Notes: generated by a model not told the origin, from the letters alone. 64,000 nucleotides of DNA from CAVTWS01 sp963738445 (GCA_963738445.1 CAVTWS010000004.1:248001-312000), one strand, 5' to 3'; counted from the stretch's first letter, positions 52,497 through 62,381 are shown. Translations and numbers: made by a program.

Positions 52497-54617
52497 ATGG
52501 CCGCCCGGATCATCCATTCGCACCTGATGTCGCCGGGCCGTATCGGTCCCATGGAGCTGCGCAACCGCATCGTGCTCCCAGCCATGGATCAGAACTCCTG
52601 CACCGACGACGGCGAGATCACCGACCTGAACATTGCCCACTACGAGTCGCGGGCCCGCGGCGGTACGGGGCTCCTCATCCTCGAGACCTCCGCTGTCGCG
52701 TACCCGATCGGCGCCACGTCCCGCCATCAGCCGGCCCTGTCAGACGACCGCTACGTCCCTGCCCTTTGCCGCCTGGCTGACGCCGTGCACACCCATGGCG
52801 CCCGGATGGTCGTGCAGATCTGCCACCACGGCAAGACCGCCGGCGTCGACGCTGCCGAGGAACGCGCCCAGCTCGTGCCTTCTGTGCCCGTGCCGTCCTA
52901 TCCGCCGGACATGGCCAACATCACCATGGACGAGTTGATGCGAATGGCCGCCGCCACCGGCGGCAAGATGCCTACGCACCGTGCGGCCACGCCCGAGGAT
53001 CTGTCCTGGGTCGTCGACCGCTTCGCTGATGCCGCCGCCCGGGTCCAGCAGGCGGGGTTCGACGGCGTCGAGGTCCACGCCGCCCACGGATACCTCATCT
53101 CCACCTTCCTGTCACCGCTGTACAACCGCCGGGTCGACGACTACGGCGGTTCGGCCGCGGGGCGCACCCGGCTCCTCCGGGAGGTGGTGCAGGCCGTGCG
53201 GGCCCGTTGCGGCGACGACTTCGCGGTGATCGTGCGGATCGACGGCTCGGAGTACCACCCCGACGGGATCACGCCGGAGATGGCCGCCGAGCACGCTCAG
53301 GCCGCCGAGGCGGCGGGCGCCCACGCCGTGCACGTCAGCGCCGCCTCAGCCCGTGCACTGAGCGAAGGATTCACCGACGGGCCGTTGCCGTGGCGTGAAG
53401 GTCAATACGTCGAGTTCGCCCAGGCGGTGAAGGGCGCGATCTCCATTCCGGTGATCGCCGTCGGTCGGATCATGCCGAACGCGGCCGAGGCGCTCCTCCG
53501 CAGCGGCGACAGCGACTTCGTGTCCATGGGACGACAGCTCCTGGCCGATCCCGAGCTCCCCAACCGGCTGGCCGCGGGGCGGCCCGAGCTCGTGCGGACC
53601 TGCATCAACTGCTTCGTGTGCGTCGCCGAGAACTTCTGGGACGCCGCGCCCGTGTGCGCCGTCAACGCCGATCTCGGCCACTACACCGACGCTCCCGTCA
53701 CTCCCGCCGGGTCACCGCGGCACGTCGTGGTCGTCGGCGGTGGTCCCGGCGGCATGGAGACCGCCCGGGTGGCGGCCGGGAGGGGTCACCGGGTCACGCT
53801 GCTCGAGAAGGGCCAACACCTCGGCGGCACGGCACGGTTCTCCTCGCTCACCACGCCGATGAACGCCGAGCTCGTCCGCTATCTGACCGCCGCCATCGCA
53901 GAAGCGGGCGTCACCGTACGCCTCGACACCGAGGCCACGGTCGACACGGTGCGGGCCTTGCAGCCCGACGTCGTCGTGGTCGCGACGGGTGCCCGCCGAA
54001 CCCGACCCGAAGTTCCGGGCGCCGGGGCAGACCACGTCCTGACCGGCGACGACCTCCGCGCCCTCCTCACCGGCGACCACCCCGATGCCGGCAAGGGCCT
54101 GGCTCGGCACCAACGCCTGGTCGTGGCCGCGGGGCGCAAGCTCCGTCTCACCGACGACATGAAACGGGTGCGCGACCTGTCCCGCACGTGGATGCCCGTG
54201 GCCCACGACGTCGCCGTCATCGGCGGCGGCCTGGTCGGTCTCGAACTGGCCGAGTTCCTCGCCGAACGGGGACGCTCGGTCACCCTGATCGAGCCGAGCG
54301 CCTACGTCGGTCGGGAGATGGCGCACCCGAGACGGCTGCGCGCCGTCTACGAGGCGGAGCAGCACCTTGTTCGGATCGAACGCAACGCGACACTCGTGGA
54401 GATCGGGACGGACTCCGTGACGTTCGAGCGGGACGGTGAGCGGCACACCGCTCCCGCCGGTCACGTGATCGTGGCGTCGGGCGTCCATCCCGACCCCGCG
54501 CTGGCCGACGAGTTCCGGGTCGCCGGGTTCGACGTCCACGTGGTGGGCGACGCCGGAGAGGTCGGCTACATCCAGGGCGCCATCCGCCGCGCCAACGACG
54601 TCGCCCGGGCGCTTTGA
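52497..54617 (+). CDS. NADH:flavin oxidoreductase, 2,4-dienoyl-CoA reductase-like (FMN, 4Fe-4S, FAD)
   Basis: A 706-residue multidomain reductase. The FMN barrel (about 1-355) has RNRIVLPAMDQNS, GLLILETSAV, VVQICHHGKTAG, DGVEVHAAHGYLISTFLSP and GSDFVSMGRQ-like DFVSMGRQLLADPEL. A 4Fe-4S cysteine cluster (CINCFVCVAENF to PVCAVN) lies around residues 368-390. The FAD/NAD part has VVVVGGGPGGMETARVAA and VAVIGGGLVGLELAEFLA. Such enzymes reduce enoyl or steroid substrates. ATG at 52497 follows CGGGGC. About 300 nt upstream include a tRNA and a small membrane gene on the other strand. Confidence 0.93.
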   Translation: MAARIIHSHLMSPGRIGPMELRNRIVLPAMDQNSCTDDGEITDLNIAHYESRARGGTGLLILETSAVAYPIGATSRHQPALSDDRYVPALCRLADAVHTHGARMVVQICHHGKTAGVDAAEERAQLVPSVPVPSYPPDMANITMDELMRMAAATGGKMPTHRAATPEDLSWVVDRFADAAARVQQAGFDGVEVHAAHGYLISTFLSPLYNRRVDDYGGSAAGRTRLLREVVQAVRARCGDDFAVIVRIDGSEYHPDGITPEMAAEHAQAAEAAGAHAVHVSAASARALSEGFTDGPLPWREGQYVEFAQAVKGAISIPVIAVGRIMPNAAEALLRSGDSDFVSMGRQLLADPELPNRLAAGRPELVRTCINCFVCVAENFWDAAPVCAVNADLGHYTDAPVTPAGSPRHVVVVGGGPGGMETARVAAGRGHRVTLLEKGQHLGGTARFSSLTTPMNAELVRYLTAAIAEAGVTVRLDTEATVDTVRALQPDVVVVATGARRTRPEVPGAGADHVLTGDDLRALLTGDHPDAGKGLARHQRLVVAAGRKLRLTDDMKRVRDLSRTWMPVAHDVAVIGGGLVGLELAEFLAERGRSVTLIEPSAYVGREMAHPRRLRAVYEAEQHLVRIERNATLVEIGTDSVTFERDGERHTAPAGHVIVASGVHPDPALADEFRVAGFDVHVVGDAGEVGYIQGAIRRANDVARAL

Positions 54618-54647
54618 CGGTCACCTCGGGAGGACCTCGAGGCTGGG

Positions 54648-54938
54648 TCAGGGGGTGATGTCGAGGCGGGCCAGCTCGTCGGCGGTCACCCGCAGCACGA
54701 CCTCGGTGGGGTGGCGCACGATCTCGTACACGGGACGGCCCTGGAGTCGTCCGATCACCGGCAACCGGAACCGGGGCCCGATCTCGAACAACACCAGCGG
54801 CCCGGCAAACCCGAGCGCGTCGGCCTCGGCGCGGTCGAGCCGGCGCACCGCTCGGTGCCTGACGAACGCGCCGGCGATGGCCCCGATCGGGTCGATCGCA
54901 CCGGCCCTCGCCGGTCTACCGAGGTGGTTGTCGGGCAC
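54648..54938 (-). CDS. Conserved hypothetical protein
   Basis: 96 residues without a recognised motif: IGAIAGAFVRHRAVRRLDRAEADALGFAGPLVLFEIGPRFRLPVIGRLQGRPVYEIVRH is the most ordered part, likely mixed alpha/beta and cytoplasmic. GTG at 54938. Converges on the flavin oxidoreductase and is divergent from the SDR gene. Function unknown. Confidence 0.55.
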   Translation of the reverse strand: MPDNHLGRPARAGAIDPIGAIAGAFVRHRAVRRLDRAEADALGFAGPLVLFEIGPRFRLPVIGRLQGRPVYEIVRHPTEVVLRVTADELARLDITP

Positions 54939-55005
54939 GCTGGTGACGGTAGCCGTGTGGCAGGATGCGCGGCTGTACCGGCTGTGACCGACCGAGGAGT
55001 GGCCC

Positions 55006-55755
55006 ATGAAGTTCGATCTGTCCGGCAAGCGGCTGTTGATCGTCGGGGCCTCGTCGGGCATCGGCGCCGCCGTCGCCCGCATGGCCACCGAATGTGGCGC
55101 CCGCGTGGCCGTCTCGGCTCGGCGCAAGGAGCTGCTCGACGCCCTGGTCGCCGAGTTGCCAGGGTCGGTGGCGGTCCCCGGTGACGTCCGGGTCGACGGT
55201 GACCCGGCCCGCGTGGTCGCCGAGGCATCGGCGGCGCTCGGTGGCCTCGACACCGTCGTCTACTGCACCGGTATGTCCCCGCTCAAACACTTGAGCGACG
55301 CCACGCTCCAGGATTGGCAGACCGTGTTCGAGACGAACGTGGCCGGCGCCGCTCTCGTCGCGACCGCCGCCGCTCCCGGCCTCGTCGAGAACCGCGGGCG
55401 GCTGATCATCCTGTCGTCCAAGTCGACCCGGCAGCCGTTCCCGAGCCTGGTGCTCTACTCCACCTCGAAGGTCGCCCTCGATGGGCTCATCCGCAGCCTG
55501 CCGCTCGACTTCCCCGGCCTCGAGGTCACGCGGGTCACCGTGGGCAACACCATGGGCACCGACTTCGGCACCTCGTGGGATCCGGTAGCCATGGAGGCCG
55601 CCCTGAACACGTGGGTCGAGACCGGCGCCATCGGATCGGCCGGGCTCATGCACCCCAACCATGTCGCCGAGGCCGTTCTCGCGGCGGCGTCGACCCGCGG
55701 GCACATCGACGACATCGCCATCATCGACCGGGCCTACGACGCCGGCGAGTGGTGA
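55006..55755 (+). CDS. Short-chain dehydrogenase/reductase
   Basis: A 249-residue classical SDR: cofactor motif GASSGIG (14-20), ARR at the adenosine pocket suggesting NADP, NVAGA, catalytic serine in ILSSKS (137-140) and Y151xxxK155 (YSTSK). The C-terminal tail is short. Substrate unknown. ATG at 55006 follows GGAGTGG. Its 3' end overlaps the convergent methyltransferase gene by 22 bp. Confidence 0.93.
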   Translation: MKFDLSGKRLLIVGASSGIGAAVARMATECGARVAVSARRKELLDALVAELPGSVAVPGDVRVDGDPARVVAEASAALGGLDTVVYCTGMSPLKHLSDATLQDWQTVFETNVAGAALVATAAAPGLVENRGRLIILSSKSTRQPFPSLVLYSTSKVALDGLIRSLPLDFPGLEVTRVTVGNTMGTDFGTSWDPVAMEAALNTWVETGAIGSAGLMHPNHVAEAVLAAASTRGHIDDIAIIDRAYDAGEW

Positions 55756-56813
55756 GCAGCGGGCGCGGCTGAGCGCGCCGCCTCGACCATTGCTCCCACG
55801 ACGGGTGACGGCCCGGCCACGACCACCAACTCCTGGTTGCGCAGCCGACCGACCGTCCCCACCTTCTCGCCGGCGGGATTGTGGATGCCGATGCGGGCGC
55901 CGACATACCGGTTCGATTCGAACCGGAGGACCTCCACCGCGCCACGGCCGGCGCACCACGTGGTGAGCTCCTCGACGGAGACCCACGACTCGTCGTTGTA
56001 CGAGACGACGACGATGTCGGCGGGGACGGCCTCGATGACCGATCGCAGGGCGGCGGGCATGGCGCCCCGCGAGTTGAAGACGCTGCGGGTCGACGGATCC
56101 CGCAGCTCGATGCGCTTGCGGGCGACACCGTATGACGACGGTTCATCGTTCGCCACGAGCGTCTCCCAGACGTGGTAGTTGCCCGTGTAACGGTGCTGGT
56201 TGTAGGGCGGATCGAGGTAGGCGAGGTCGGCGTGGGGAAGGGTCGGGGCCAGGTCCACCGCGTCGCCCCGAACGGCGGCACCGGGACCATCGATCAACTC
56301 GGGTCGCCGCAGGGTCAGGCGGTTGTGGCTCCGCGGCGCCCACGCCTTGAGGTACGCCATCTGGAGGCCGGTCGTGGAGTCGACCCGATCGGCGGCTTCG
56401 ACGAGGCTGGTGAGCAGGATGGGCTCCCACGGATGCCCGGCCCACCGGTCGGCGATCGCGGCTCGGATGGCGTCGATCCGCTCGCCGTTGTGCGGCTGGA
56501 AGTATCGGGCCTGGCGGCAGAACGTCTCGGTGCAATAGCCGTCGACCCCCGGCAGCGCGTCGAGCCGGTCCAGTTCAGCATCGAGCGCCGCGCCATCCAC
56601 CTCACGACGGTCGGTCGCCACATAGCAACGTGCGATGACCTCGGCGTACCGGGCCGAATCGACCGCGGTGACGAACAGGCCCCGCCGCTTCATGGCCTGA
56701 CCGACCCGCGAAGTGCCCGAGAACAGATCGATCCCGGTCGTCGCGCCGCTCCTCGCGCACATCGCTTCGAGGACGGGGATCAGTCGCCGTTTCGAGCCCA
56801 GGTACTTGATCAT
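55734..56813 (-). CDS. DNA adenine N6-methyltransferase (D12 class)
   Basis: A 359-residue m6A methyltransferase. Start MIKYLGSKRRLIPVL matches the Dam/D12 class, FSGTSRVGQAMKRRG is motif I for AdoMet, and DPPYN (201-205) is motif IV. RFESNRYVGARIGIHNP near the C-terminus is a likely DNA-contact part. No restriction endonuclease gene is adjacent, so this is an orphan methylase that could act on regulation, repair or phage defence. Target sequence not predictable. Confidence 0.92.
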   Translation of the reverse strand: MIKYLGSKRRLIPVLEAMCARSGATTGIDLFSGTSRVGQAMKRRGLFVTAVDSARYAEVIARCYVATDRREVDGAALDAELDRLDALPGVDGYCTETFCRQARYFQPHNGERIDAIRAAIADRWAGHPWEPILLTSLVEAADRVDSTTGLQMAYLKAWAPRSHNRLTLRRPELIDGPGAAVRGDAVDLAPTLPHADLAYLDPPYNQHRYTGNYHVWETLVANDEPSSYGVARKRIELRDPSTRSVFNSRGAMPAALRSVIEAVPADIVVVSYNDESWVSVEELTTWCAGRGAVEVLRFESNRYVGARIGIHNPAGEKVGTVGRLRNQELVVVAGPSPVVGAMVEAARSAAPAAHHSPAS

Positions 56814-56837
56814 GTCGGGGAGCAGTCCAGTCGGGGG

Positions 56838-57836
56838 TCAGCGCGACAGGACGACCGGGCGCCAGTCGAGGACGTCGGTCGGGACGATCGCTCCGTCGGC
56901 GGCGGTGCGATCCGTCGTGGCGATGACCGAGAAGGCGAGCAGTCGGCCGTTGGTGACCGGCATCTCGTCGAGCAACTCGGCCCGGAACGACAGCACATCG
57001 GCTTCGAACACCGGGCCGATGTGATCGCAGCTGTCCCAACCGACCACCGTGGCGGCGGAGGGGAGCATTCGGCTCAGCGAGGCCTGGGCCAGACCTATCG
57101 TGTGGCCGCCGTAGACGAGGCGACGGCCGCCCTGCCCGAGGCTGGCGTCACGATGCACCGGGGCCAGGTTCTGGGTCATCCGGGCGAGCTCGGGGGCCGA
57201 GGTCACGGTGTCGCGCAGCTGGTCGTGACGCACCTGGTTCCGTACCCAAGCCGGCGGCGCCGGTAGCGGGCTGAGGTCCCATATGGAGGGTGCCGCCTCG
57301 GCGTACTCACTCAGGACGAGGGGGGTCTCGGCGGGGCCGAGGTCATCGTCGTGGCCGGTCGGCGTGTCTTTGTCGCGGACGTTGATCATGGCGCACCGCT
57401 CGTAGTCGACGACGACCATGCCGTCGTCGTTGACGGTCGTGATGCCGAGGAGTGCCATGCCCCGAGGCGGGCGGTCGGGCCGGCGCGTGTTCTCCTTCAG
57501 CCCGCGTATCTGGACGGTCGTGAACAGGGTCTCACCCACGAGGACCGGCCGGCGTATCACCACCCCCCGGTAGAAGAGGTTGGCCACCACCCGACGGGTG
57601 GCCACGGTCGACTGGCCGATCGAGACGTGCATCACGAGCGCCGGATTCACCATCGACTCGGAACACCCCGTCACCTGCTGGGACAGCGGGCGGGCCAGGG
57701 GAAGCCGGAGGGGGTCGCCGCAGATCGCCTGGTACATCGCGGTGTCGCCCGGTCCGATCGTCATGGCGGGGGCCGGCGGCAACGTCTCGCCGACCACGAG
57801 GTCGTCGAAGTACGGGCCGTCCTCGTTGACGGGCAT
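56838..57836 (-). CDS. MaoC-like double hotdog hydratase family protein
   Basis: A 332-residue protein with two hotdog halves: PYFDDLVVGETLPPAPAMTIGPGDTAMYQAICGDP and a second half with APVHRDASLGQGGRRLVYGGHTIGLAQASLSRML, the latter resembling the MaoC hydratase motif (D..H.D). The first half carries HVSIGQSTVATRRVVANLFYRGVVIRRPVLVGETL. Expected role: hydration of enoyl-CoA-type substrates, possibly with the nearby SDR and flavin reductase. ATG at 57836 has GGATCCC upstream. Confidence 0.8.
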   Translation of the reverse strand: MPVNEDGPYFDDLVVGETLPPAPAMTIGPGDTAMYQAICGDPLRLPLARPLSQQVTGCSESMVNPALVMHVSIGQSTVATRRVVANLFYRGVVIRRPVLVGETLFTTVQIRGLKENTRRPDRPPRGMALLGITTVNDDGMVVVDYERCAMINVRDKDTPTGHDDDLGPAETPLVLSEYAEAAPSIWDLSPLPAPPAWVRNQVRHDQLRDTVTSAPELARMTQNLAPVHRDASLGQGGRRLVYGGHTIGLAQASLSRMLPSAATVVGWDSCDHIGPVFEADVLSFRAELLDEMPVTNGRLLAFSVIATTDRTAADGAIVPTDVLDWRPVVLSR

Positions 57837-57938
57837 GGGATCCTCCGAGCGTCGGGCGCTCAGCAGGGTAGTGCCCGCCCGGCTCGGAGGGTCGCACGCG
57901 AAACGCCGCCGCGACGGCGACATCGAGTCCAGACGCCG

Positions 57939-58304
57939 TCAGGGAGAGACGGTAGCCCCGAACTGGCTGGGAACCCGGACGTCGGTGACATCGCCGTGCT
58001 CGCGCAGTCGGGTGACCAGGTGCTGTGCTCGGGACCAACCCTCGTCGACCTCGACATCCACGGTGCCATGGTCGACGGTGAGGCGCCTGATCTCCCTGGC
58101 GTTCGCGGTGAGGGGATCGGTGCTGACCCGGACGAGCGACGACACGAGCCGGCGAACGCGGCCCTGATCGAACGGTTCGGGACGGCGGACCTCGGTGAGG
58201 AGCGAACGGGCCCAGAGGGTGAGGGTGTGCCGGTACGTCCATACCAGTATCACGAGAGCGGTCCGGCTGAACGGGCGGGTGATGTGCGATCGGAGCTTCT
58301 TCAT
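57939..58304 (-). CDS. Hypothetical protein with one membrane segment
   Basis: 121 residues: a basic start (MKKLRSHITRPFSRT), a hydrophobic stretch (ALVILVWTYRHTLTLWA), then a mixed charged domain with VDHGTVDVEVDEGW and LVTRLREHGDVTDVRVPS. No relative recognised. It is divergent from the HATPase-like gene and may be part of the stress module only by position. Confidence 0.55.
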   Translation of the reverse strand: MKKLRSHITRPFSRTALVILVWTYRHTLTLWARSLLTEVRRPEPFDQGRVRRLVSSLVRVSTDPLTANAREIRRLTVDHGTVDVEVDEGWSRAQHLVTRLREHGDVTDVRVPSQFGATVSP

Positions 58305-58400
58305 GCTCCGAGAGTGCCCGGCCCCGACCTTCTCCAAACCGCCGGTGGTTCTCCTGCTGATACGCGTTTGCGCCCGTCGCCGACCGATTAGCGTGAGACG

Positions 58401-58787
58401 ATGTCCGACGCTGCCGCCTCCGAGGACACGGTGGATCTGACGGTCCCCCTCGACACTCGGTTCGCCGCGACGGTGCGCTTGGTCGCCGCGTCGCTCGGCG
58501 CTGACCTGGGTTTCGACGTCGATGACCTCGACGACCTTCGGCTCGGCGTCAGCGAGGTGTTCACCTTGCTCGCCGAGCACCAACCCGAAGGTCGTGCTCA
58601 CATCTCGCTCACACCGGGCGACGGACGGTTGACCGTACGCATGCGGAGCGATCCGGCGTCAGGACCGCTGCACCTCGATGTCATCTCCCGCAACATCCTC
58701 GACACCGCGCTCGACGGGTTCGAGGAGAACACCGACGGCTCGGTGACCCTGGTGAAGCGGCTGCGGGCCGGATCGACGAACACGTAA
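58401..58787 (+). CDS. RsbW-like HATPase-fold protein lacking the N-box asparagine
   Basis: 128 residues with the anti-sigma (RsbW/SpoIIAB) fold: VPLDTRFAATVRLVAASLGADLGFDVDDLDDLRLGVSE is the expected lead-in. In active kinases E-x-x-x-N follows; here it is E52 VFT L56, so the Mg-ATP-binding asparagine is missing and no GxGL motif follows. It is therefore probably not a kinase, and may only bind sigma or the antagonist. It faces the SpoIIE phosphatase gene, which supports membership in the partner-switching module. Confidence 0.78.
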   Translation: MSDAAASEDTVDLTVPLDTRFAATVRLVAASLGADLGFDVDDLDDLRLGVSEVFTLLAEHQPEGRAHISLTPGDGRLTVRMRSDPASGPLHLDVISRNILDTALDGFEENTDGSVTLVKRLRAGSTNT

Positions 58788-58868
58788 GCGGGTCGACGGA
58801 GACGACGAGCTGGAGCTCGGCTGGGCACGAGGTAGCGCCCGGCTTCCCCGAATCGTGGTCGCTCTTGG

Positions 58869-61069
58869 TCAAACCGTGCGGCGGATCGCCAGCACCGCGA
58901 CATCGTCACCGCGGGGGGAGCCGAGTTGCCGGTGGAGCTCGGCGGCGAGGTCGGCACCGGGCGCGAGGTTCGCGTTGACGAGTGCCGACCGGAGACGTTG
59001 GAGGCCCAGATCGATGTTCTCGCCACGGCGTTCCACGAGACCGTCGGTGTAGAGCAGGAGAACATCGCCGGGTCCGAGCTGTCGCCGGTGGACCCGACGA
59101 GTGATGGCCGCGACCAGCCCCAGCGGCGCGTCCGCGTCGGGCAACTGTTCGACCGTGCCGTCCGAGCGGCGGATGAGCGCCGGCAGGTGTCCGGCGCTGA
59201 CGAGCTCGACCTGCCCATCGGGTTCCAGCCGCACCGCCACCATGGTGGTCATGCGGGCCTCCGGAACCTCGTGGGCGAACGTGTCCAGGAGGCCGACCAG
59301 GTGCTCCACGGACGTGGCGCTCGCGCGCCAGGGCGGTTACCGCGTTGCGCAGGCGGCCCATGGCCACGGCCGCATCGACACCCCGGCCGACCACATCGCC
59401 GACCGTCAGCGTGAAGCTGGAGTCGTGCTCGACGATGTCGTACCAATCGCCACCGATGTTGAGTCCGTCGGTGCCGGGCTCGTAGAGCGCAGCCACCTCG
59501 TGGCCGGCCACGACCGGGAGTCGGTGGGGGAGCAGGCTGCGCTGCAGTTCCGTCGCCAGGGACCGCTGGGACTCGTAGTGCGTTGCCCGGGCCATCGCGC
59601 CATGGACCAGCGCGGCCATGGTCTCGAGCATCGGAGACAGACCAGGGTCGGAGGCCAGCTCCCGGTCCCAACAGAACCCGATCACGGCCTGCCCTCCCGG
59701 GAGCGGGATGGCGGCCAGGGCCTGGAACCCGGCGGAGGCGGCATCGTCGGCTCCGGTTGGGAATTGGGCCCGAATTTCGGCCGGTGACGAGATGATGATC
59801 GGCCGCCCGGACAGGAGGGCCATCCCCATGGGCGTGCTCCGGTCGAGGGGGATGGTCGTCCAGCGCTCCCGCATGTCGGAGTCGAGCGCCGGACCGTGGT
59901 GGATGCGGAGGGAGCCGTCGTCGGCGATGATCCCCAGGTTCGAGAACACCCCACTCACGACGGAAGCCGCGAGCCGAACGATGGCCTCGGTGATCTCGGT
60001 GATCGACGCCGACCGGCTGAGGTTGTCGGCGAGTTGGAACAGTTGCGCCAGGCGGGCGCGCTCTCGCTGCTGACGGGCGATCTGACTGCCGAGGATCGCG
60101 TTCGTACCGGACCCGATCGGTGATGTCGATGCCCGACAGGACGATTGCCGCGACGGACCCGTCCGGTTCGACGATGGGCTCGAACTGGAGGTCGAGGGTG
60201 ACGGCACGATCCGGCGCGACCTCGACCGCGACATCGGCGCGGGAGGACCGACCCTTCATCGCCAGCTCGACGTGGTTCTGGATGATGCGGCGGGCCTCCG
60301 GGTCCGCTCCGAACCACGGTGTCTCCCAGAAGCGCCGGCCCAGCAATCTCGAGACATCGACACCGCCCGCGGTGATCGTGGCTCGGTTCAGCTCCGTGAT
60401 GCGTCCCTCCGCGTCCAGCAGACCGACGAAGATGAAGAGGCCGTCGAGGATGGACCGCAGGCGGGACTCGCTGGACGCCAGACGTTCCGCGGCGAGGTTG
60501 CGCTCCCGGAGCGACACCCGCAGCAGGATCTCCGCCATCACCGACTCGGCGAGAATCGACATGGTCCTGATCTCGTCGGCGGTCCAGGCGCGGGGCACGT
60601 GATCGATCACGCAGAAGCTGCCGAGCGCCCGGCCTTCGAGATCGACGAGAGGGATGCCGAGGTACGCCACCGCCCCGAACTCGGGCGACGCGGCGCTTGG
60701 GGTGACGCGAGGGTCGGCGGCGGTGTTCTCTATCGCTACGGGCGATGTGCCGTCGAGTGCCAACCGGCAGATCGAATGCGAGAGCGGTGTCTCGCGGATG
60801 GTCGCCCACGGCTCGGCTAGGCCCGACAGGCCGGGGAAGTACTGGCGGTCCTCGTCGACCAGTGAGACGAGAGCCACCGGCGCGCCGATGAGGTCCCGGG
60901 CCAGACGCGCCAGGCGATCGAGAGGTTCCTGGCCGCCGGCATCGAGCAGCCCGCTGTGGCGCACCGCGTCGAGCCGGGCGGGGTCCCCGACCGTCGATCC
61001 CTCTGTCATCGACCCCTCTGTCATCAGCCTCTGCGTCATCGACCACTCTGCCGTCGACCACTCTGTCAT
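58869..61069 (-). CDS. GAF-PAS-GAF-PP2C (SpoIIE/RsbU) phosphatase, frameshifted
   Basis: About 730 residues. N-terminal repeats (five MTEGS-like pentapeptides) precede a GAF domain (LDRLARLARDLIGAPVALVSLVDEDRQYF...), a PAS domain (SRLRSILDGLFIFVGLLDAEGRITELN), a second GAF (LSRSASITEITEAIVRLAASVV...) and a PP2C domain with GGDWYDIVEHD, VGDVVGRGVDAAVAMGRLR, VELVSAGHLPAL, LLLYTDGLVERR and GDDVAVLAIR. Frame shifts near 60110 and 59320 split it in three; sequence continues across both. Activation by an unknown signal would dephosphorylate the STAS antagonist and release SigF. Start: first ATG of the repeat. Confidence 0.85.
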
Positions 61070-61070
61070 C
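60996..61070. repeat. Five tandem 15-bp repeats at the start of the SpoIIE gene
   Basis: Units at 60996, 61011, 61026, 61041 and 61056, consensus GACCCCTCTGTCATC on the plus strand. They encode MTEWS TAEWS MTQRL MTEGS MTEGS on the coding strand. Four of five units contain an ATG, so several in-frame starts are possible and copy-number changes do not shift frame. Confidence 0.85.
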
Positions 61071-61226
61071 GACAGGGAGCCCGGAAGCGCCCTGGCATCG
61101 TAATCGTTCCGACGAGTCCGAATCTCGGGGAGGTGGCGGGGTACGGTGCGGCCAGGCAACACAGCACTACGAGGCGCGACACAGCACACCGAAACGCGTC
61201 GAACCGGACGACGTCGTGGGGACGAG

Positions 61227-61979
61227 ATGGGCGACGACGAGAACAGCGTGACGGAAGCGGAGTCGTTCCGGTCGTTCGCGTCGTCTCGCGATCGCCGCCT
61301 TCGCAACCAACTCGTCGAACGGCACATGGGCCTCGCCGTCCACCTGGCCCGCCGGTTCTCTCACGGCGGGGGAATTGACGAGGACCTGCGGCAGGTCGCG
61401 ATGTTGGGTCTGGTGAAAGCGGTCGACCGGTTCGATCCCGAGATGGGAGTTCCCTTTGCCTCGTTCGCCGGACTCACCATCGAAGGTGAGCTCCGGCGGC
61501 ACTTCCGAGATCGGACCTGGCTGGTCAAGGTCCCGCGCAGCGCCAAGGAGTTGCACCTGCTCGTGCGCGGCGCCGTGGAGGAGATGACCCATCGTGATAG
61601 CCGCGCTCCCACCGTCGATCATCTGGCCCGCCATCTGGAGATTCCCCGTGACGATGTCCTGCGCGGCCTGGCGGCGAGCGCGGCGGTGTCGGTCGGCTCG
61701 CTCGAAGCGTCGGCCTTCGACGATTCCGCAGCCGGCGGCCGGCGCAACGAGGTTTCGGTGGTCGAGCGCGGTTTCGCCGAGGCCGACGGGATCGACGAGG
61801 TTGAGGGTCTGTTGAACCTGCTCCCGGAACGGGAGCGGGAGATCGTGCGGCTCCGGGTCTACGAGCAGCTATCGCAGTCCGAGATCGCCGCCATCGTGGG
61901 CGTTTCACAGATGCACGTCTCGCGGTTGCTGCGCCGTTCGTTCGAGCAGTTGCGCGAGGCCGTCGATCAAAGCTCCTGA
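61227..61979 (+). CDS. Sigma-70 factor of the SigB/SigF/SigG group
   Basis: A 250-residue sigma factor. Region 2 is LVERHMGLAVHLARRF to DLRQVAMLGLVKAVDRFDPEMGVPFASFAGLTIEGELRRHFRD, region 3 has APTVDHLARHLEIPRDDVLRGL, and region 4 is LLNLLPEREREIVRLRVYEQLSQSEIAAIVGVSQMHVSRLLRRSFEQLR. The RFDPxxGVPFASFAxxTIxGELRRHFRD signature is specific to the general-stress/SigF group. ATG at 61227 follows GACGAG. It is flanked by the SpoIIE phosphatase and a STAS protein, so it is the output of the partner switch. Confidence 0.95.
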   Translation: MGDDENSVTEAESFRSFASSRDRRLRNQLVERHMGLAVHLARRFSHGGGIDEDLRQVAMLGLVKAVDRFDPEMGVPFASFAGLTIEGELRRHFRDRTWLVKVPRSAKELHLLVRGAVEEMTHRDSRAPTVDHLARHLEIPRDDVLRGLAASAAVSVGSLEASAFDDSAAGGRRNEVSVVERGFAEADGIDEVEGLLNLLPEREREIVRLRVYEQLSQSEIAAIVGVSQMHVSRLLRRSFEQLREAVDQSS

Positions 61980-62078
61980 GGCCGGCCCGTGAGCACGGCG
62001 GCGAGCGCCGGATCACCCCCCGACACCTCGGCTCGGAGCGGCACGCACGACCGCCGCCGCGGTCGGTAGTGTTCGGAG

Positions 62079-62381
62079 ATGCCCGAGATCGGCTCGACAC
62101 TGGACATCACAGGGACCGACCGCGGTTGGCTGCTCGTCGGCGAACTCGACGCCCATACGGCCGGCCAGCTGGCCGATCTGCTCGTCGAGCCCCCCGATCG
62201 CCCGATCGAGATCGACGTCGCCGCCGTCACGTTCATGGATTCGAGTGGGTTGCGGGTGCTCGTCGATGCCGCCCAACGCATGCGCGAGGCCGGCCGCGAG
62301 CTGGTCATCTCGAACGCCCCGCCGTCCGTCCGGCGTTTGGTCGAGATCAGTGGGCTGCAGGCTCACCTGAACCTCGGTTGA
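62079..62381 (+). CDS. STAS-domain anti-sigma factor antagonist (SpoIIAA/RsbV type)
   Basis: 100 residues: LLVGELDAHTAGQLADLLVEP and VAAVTFMDSSGLRVLVDAA, with the phosphorylatable serine in DSSGLRVL, then ELVISNAPPSVRRLVEISGL. Dephosphorylated by the SpoIIE enzyme, it should bind the HATPase anti-sigma factor and free SigF. ATG at 62079, 100 nt after the sigma gene. Confidence 0.95.
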   Translation: MPEIGSTLDITGTDRGWLLVGELDAHTAGQLADLLVEPPDRPIEIDVAAVTFMDSSGLRVLVDAAQRMREAGRELVISNAPPSVRRLVEISGLQAHLNLG

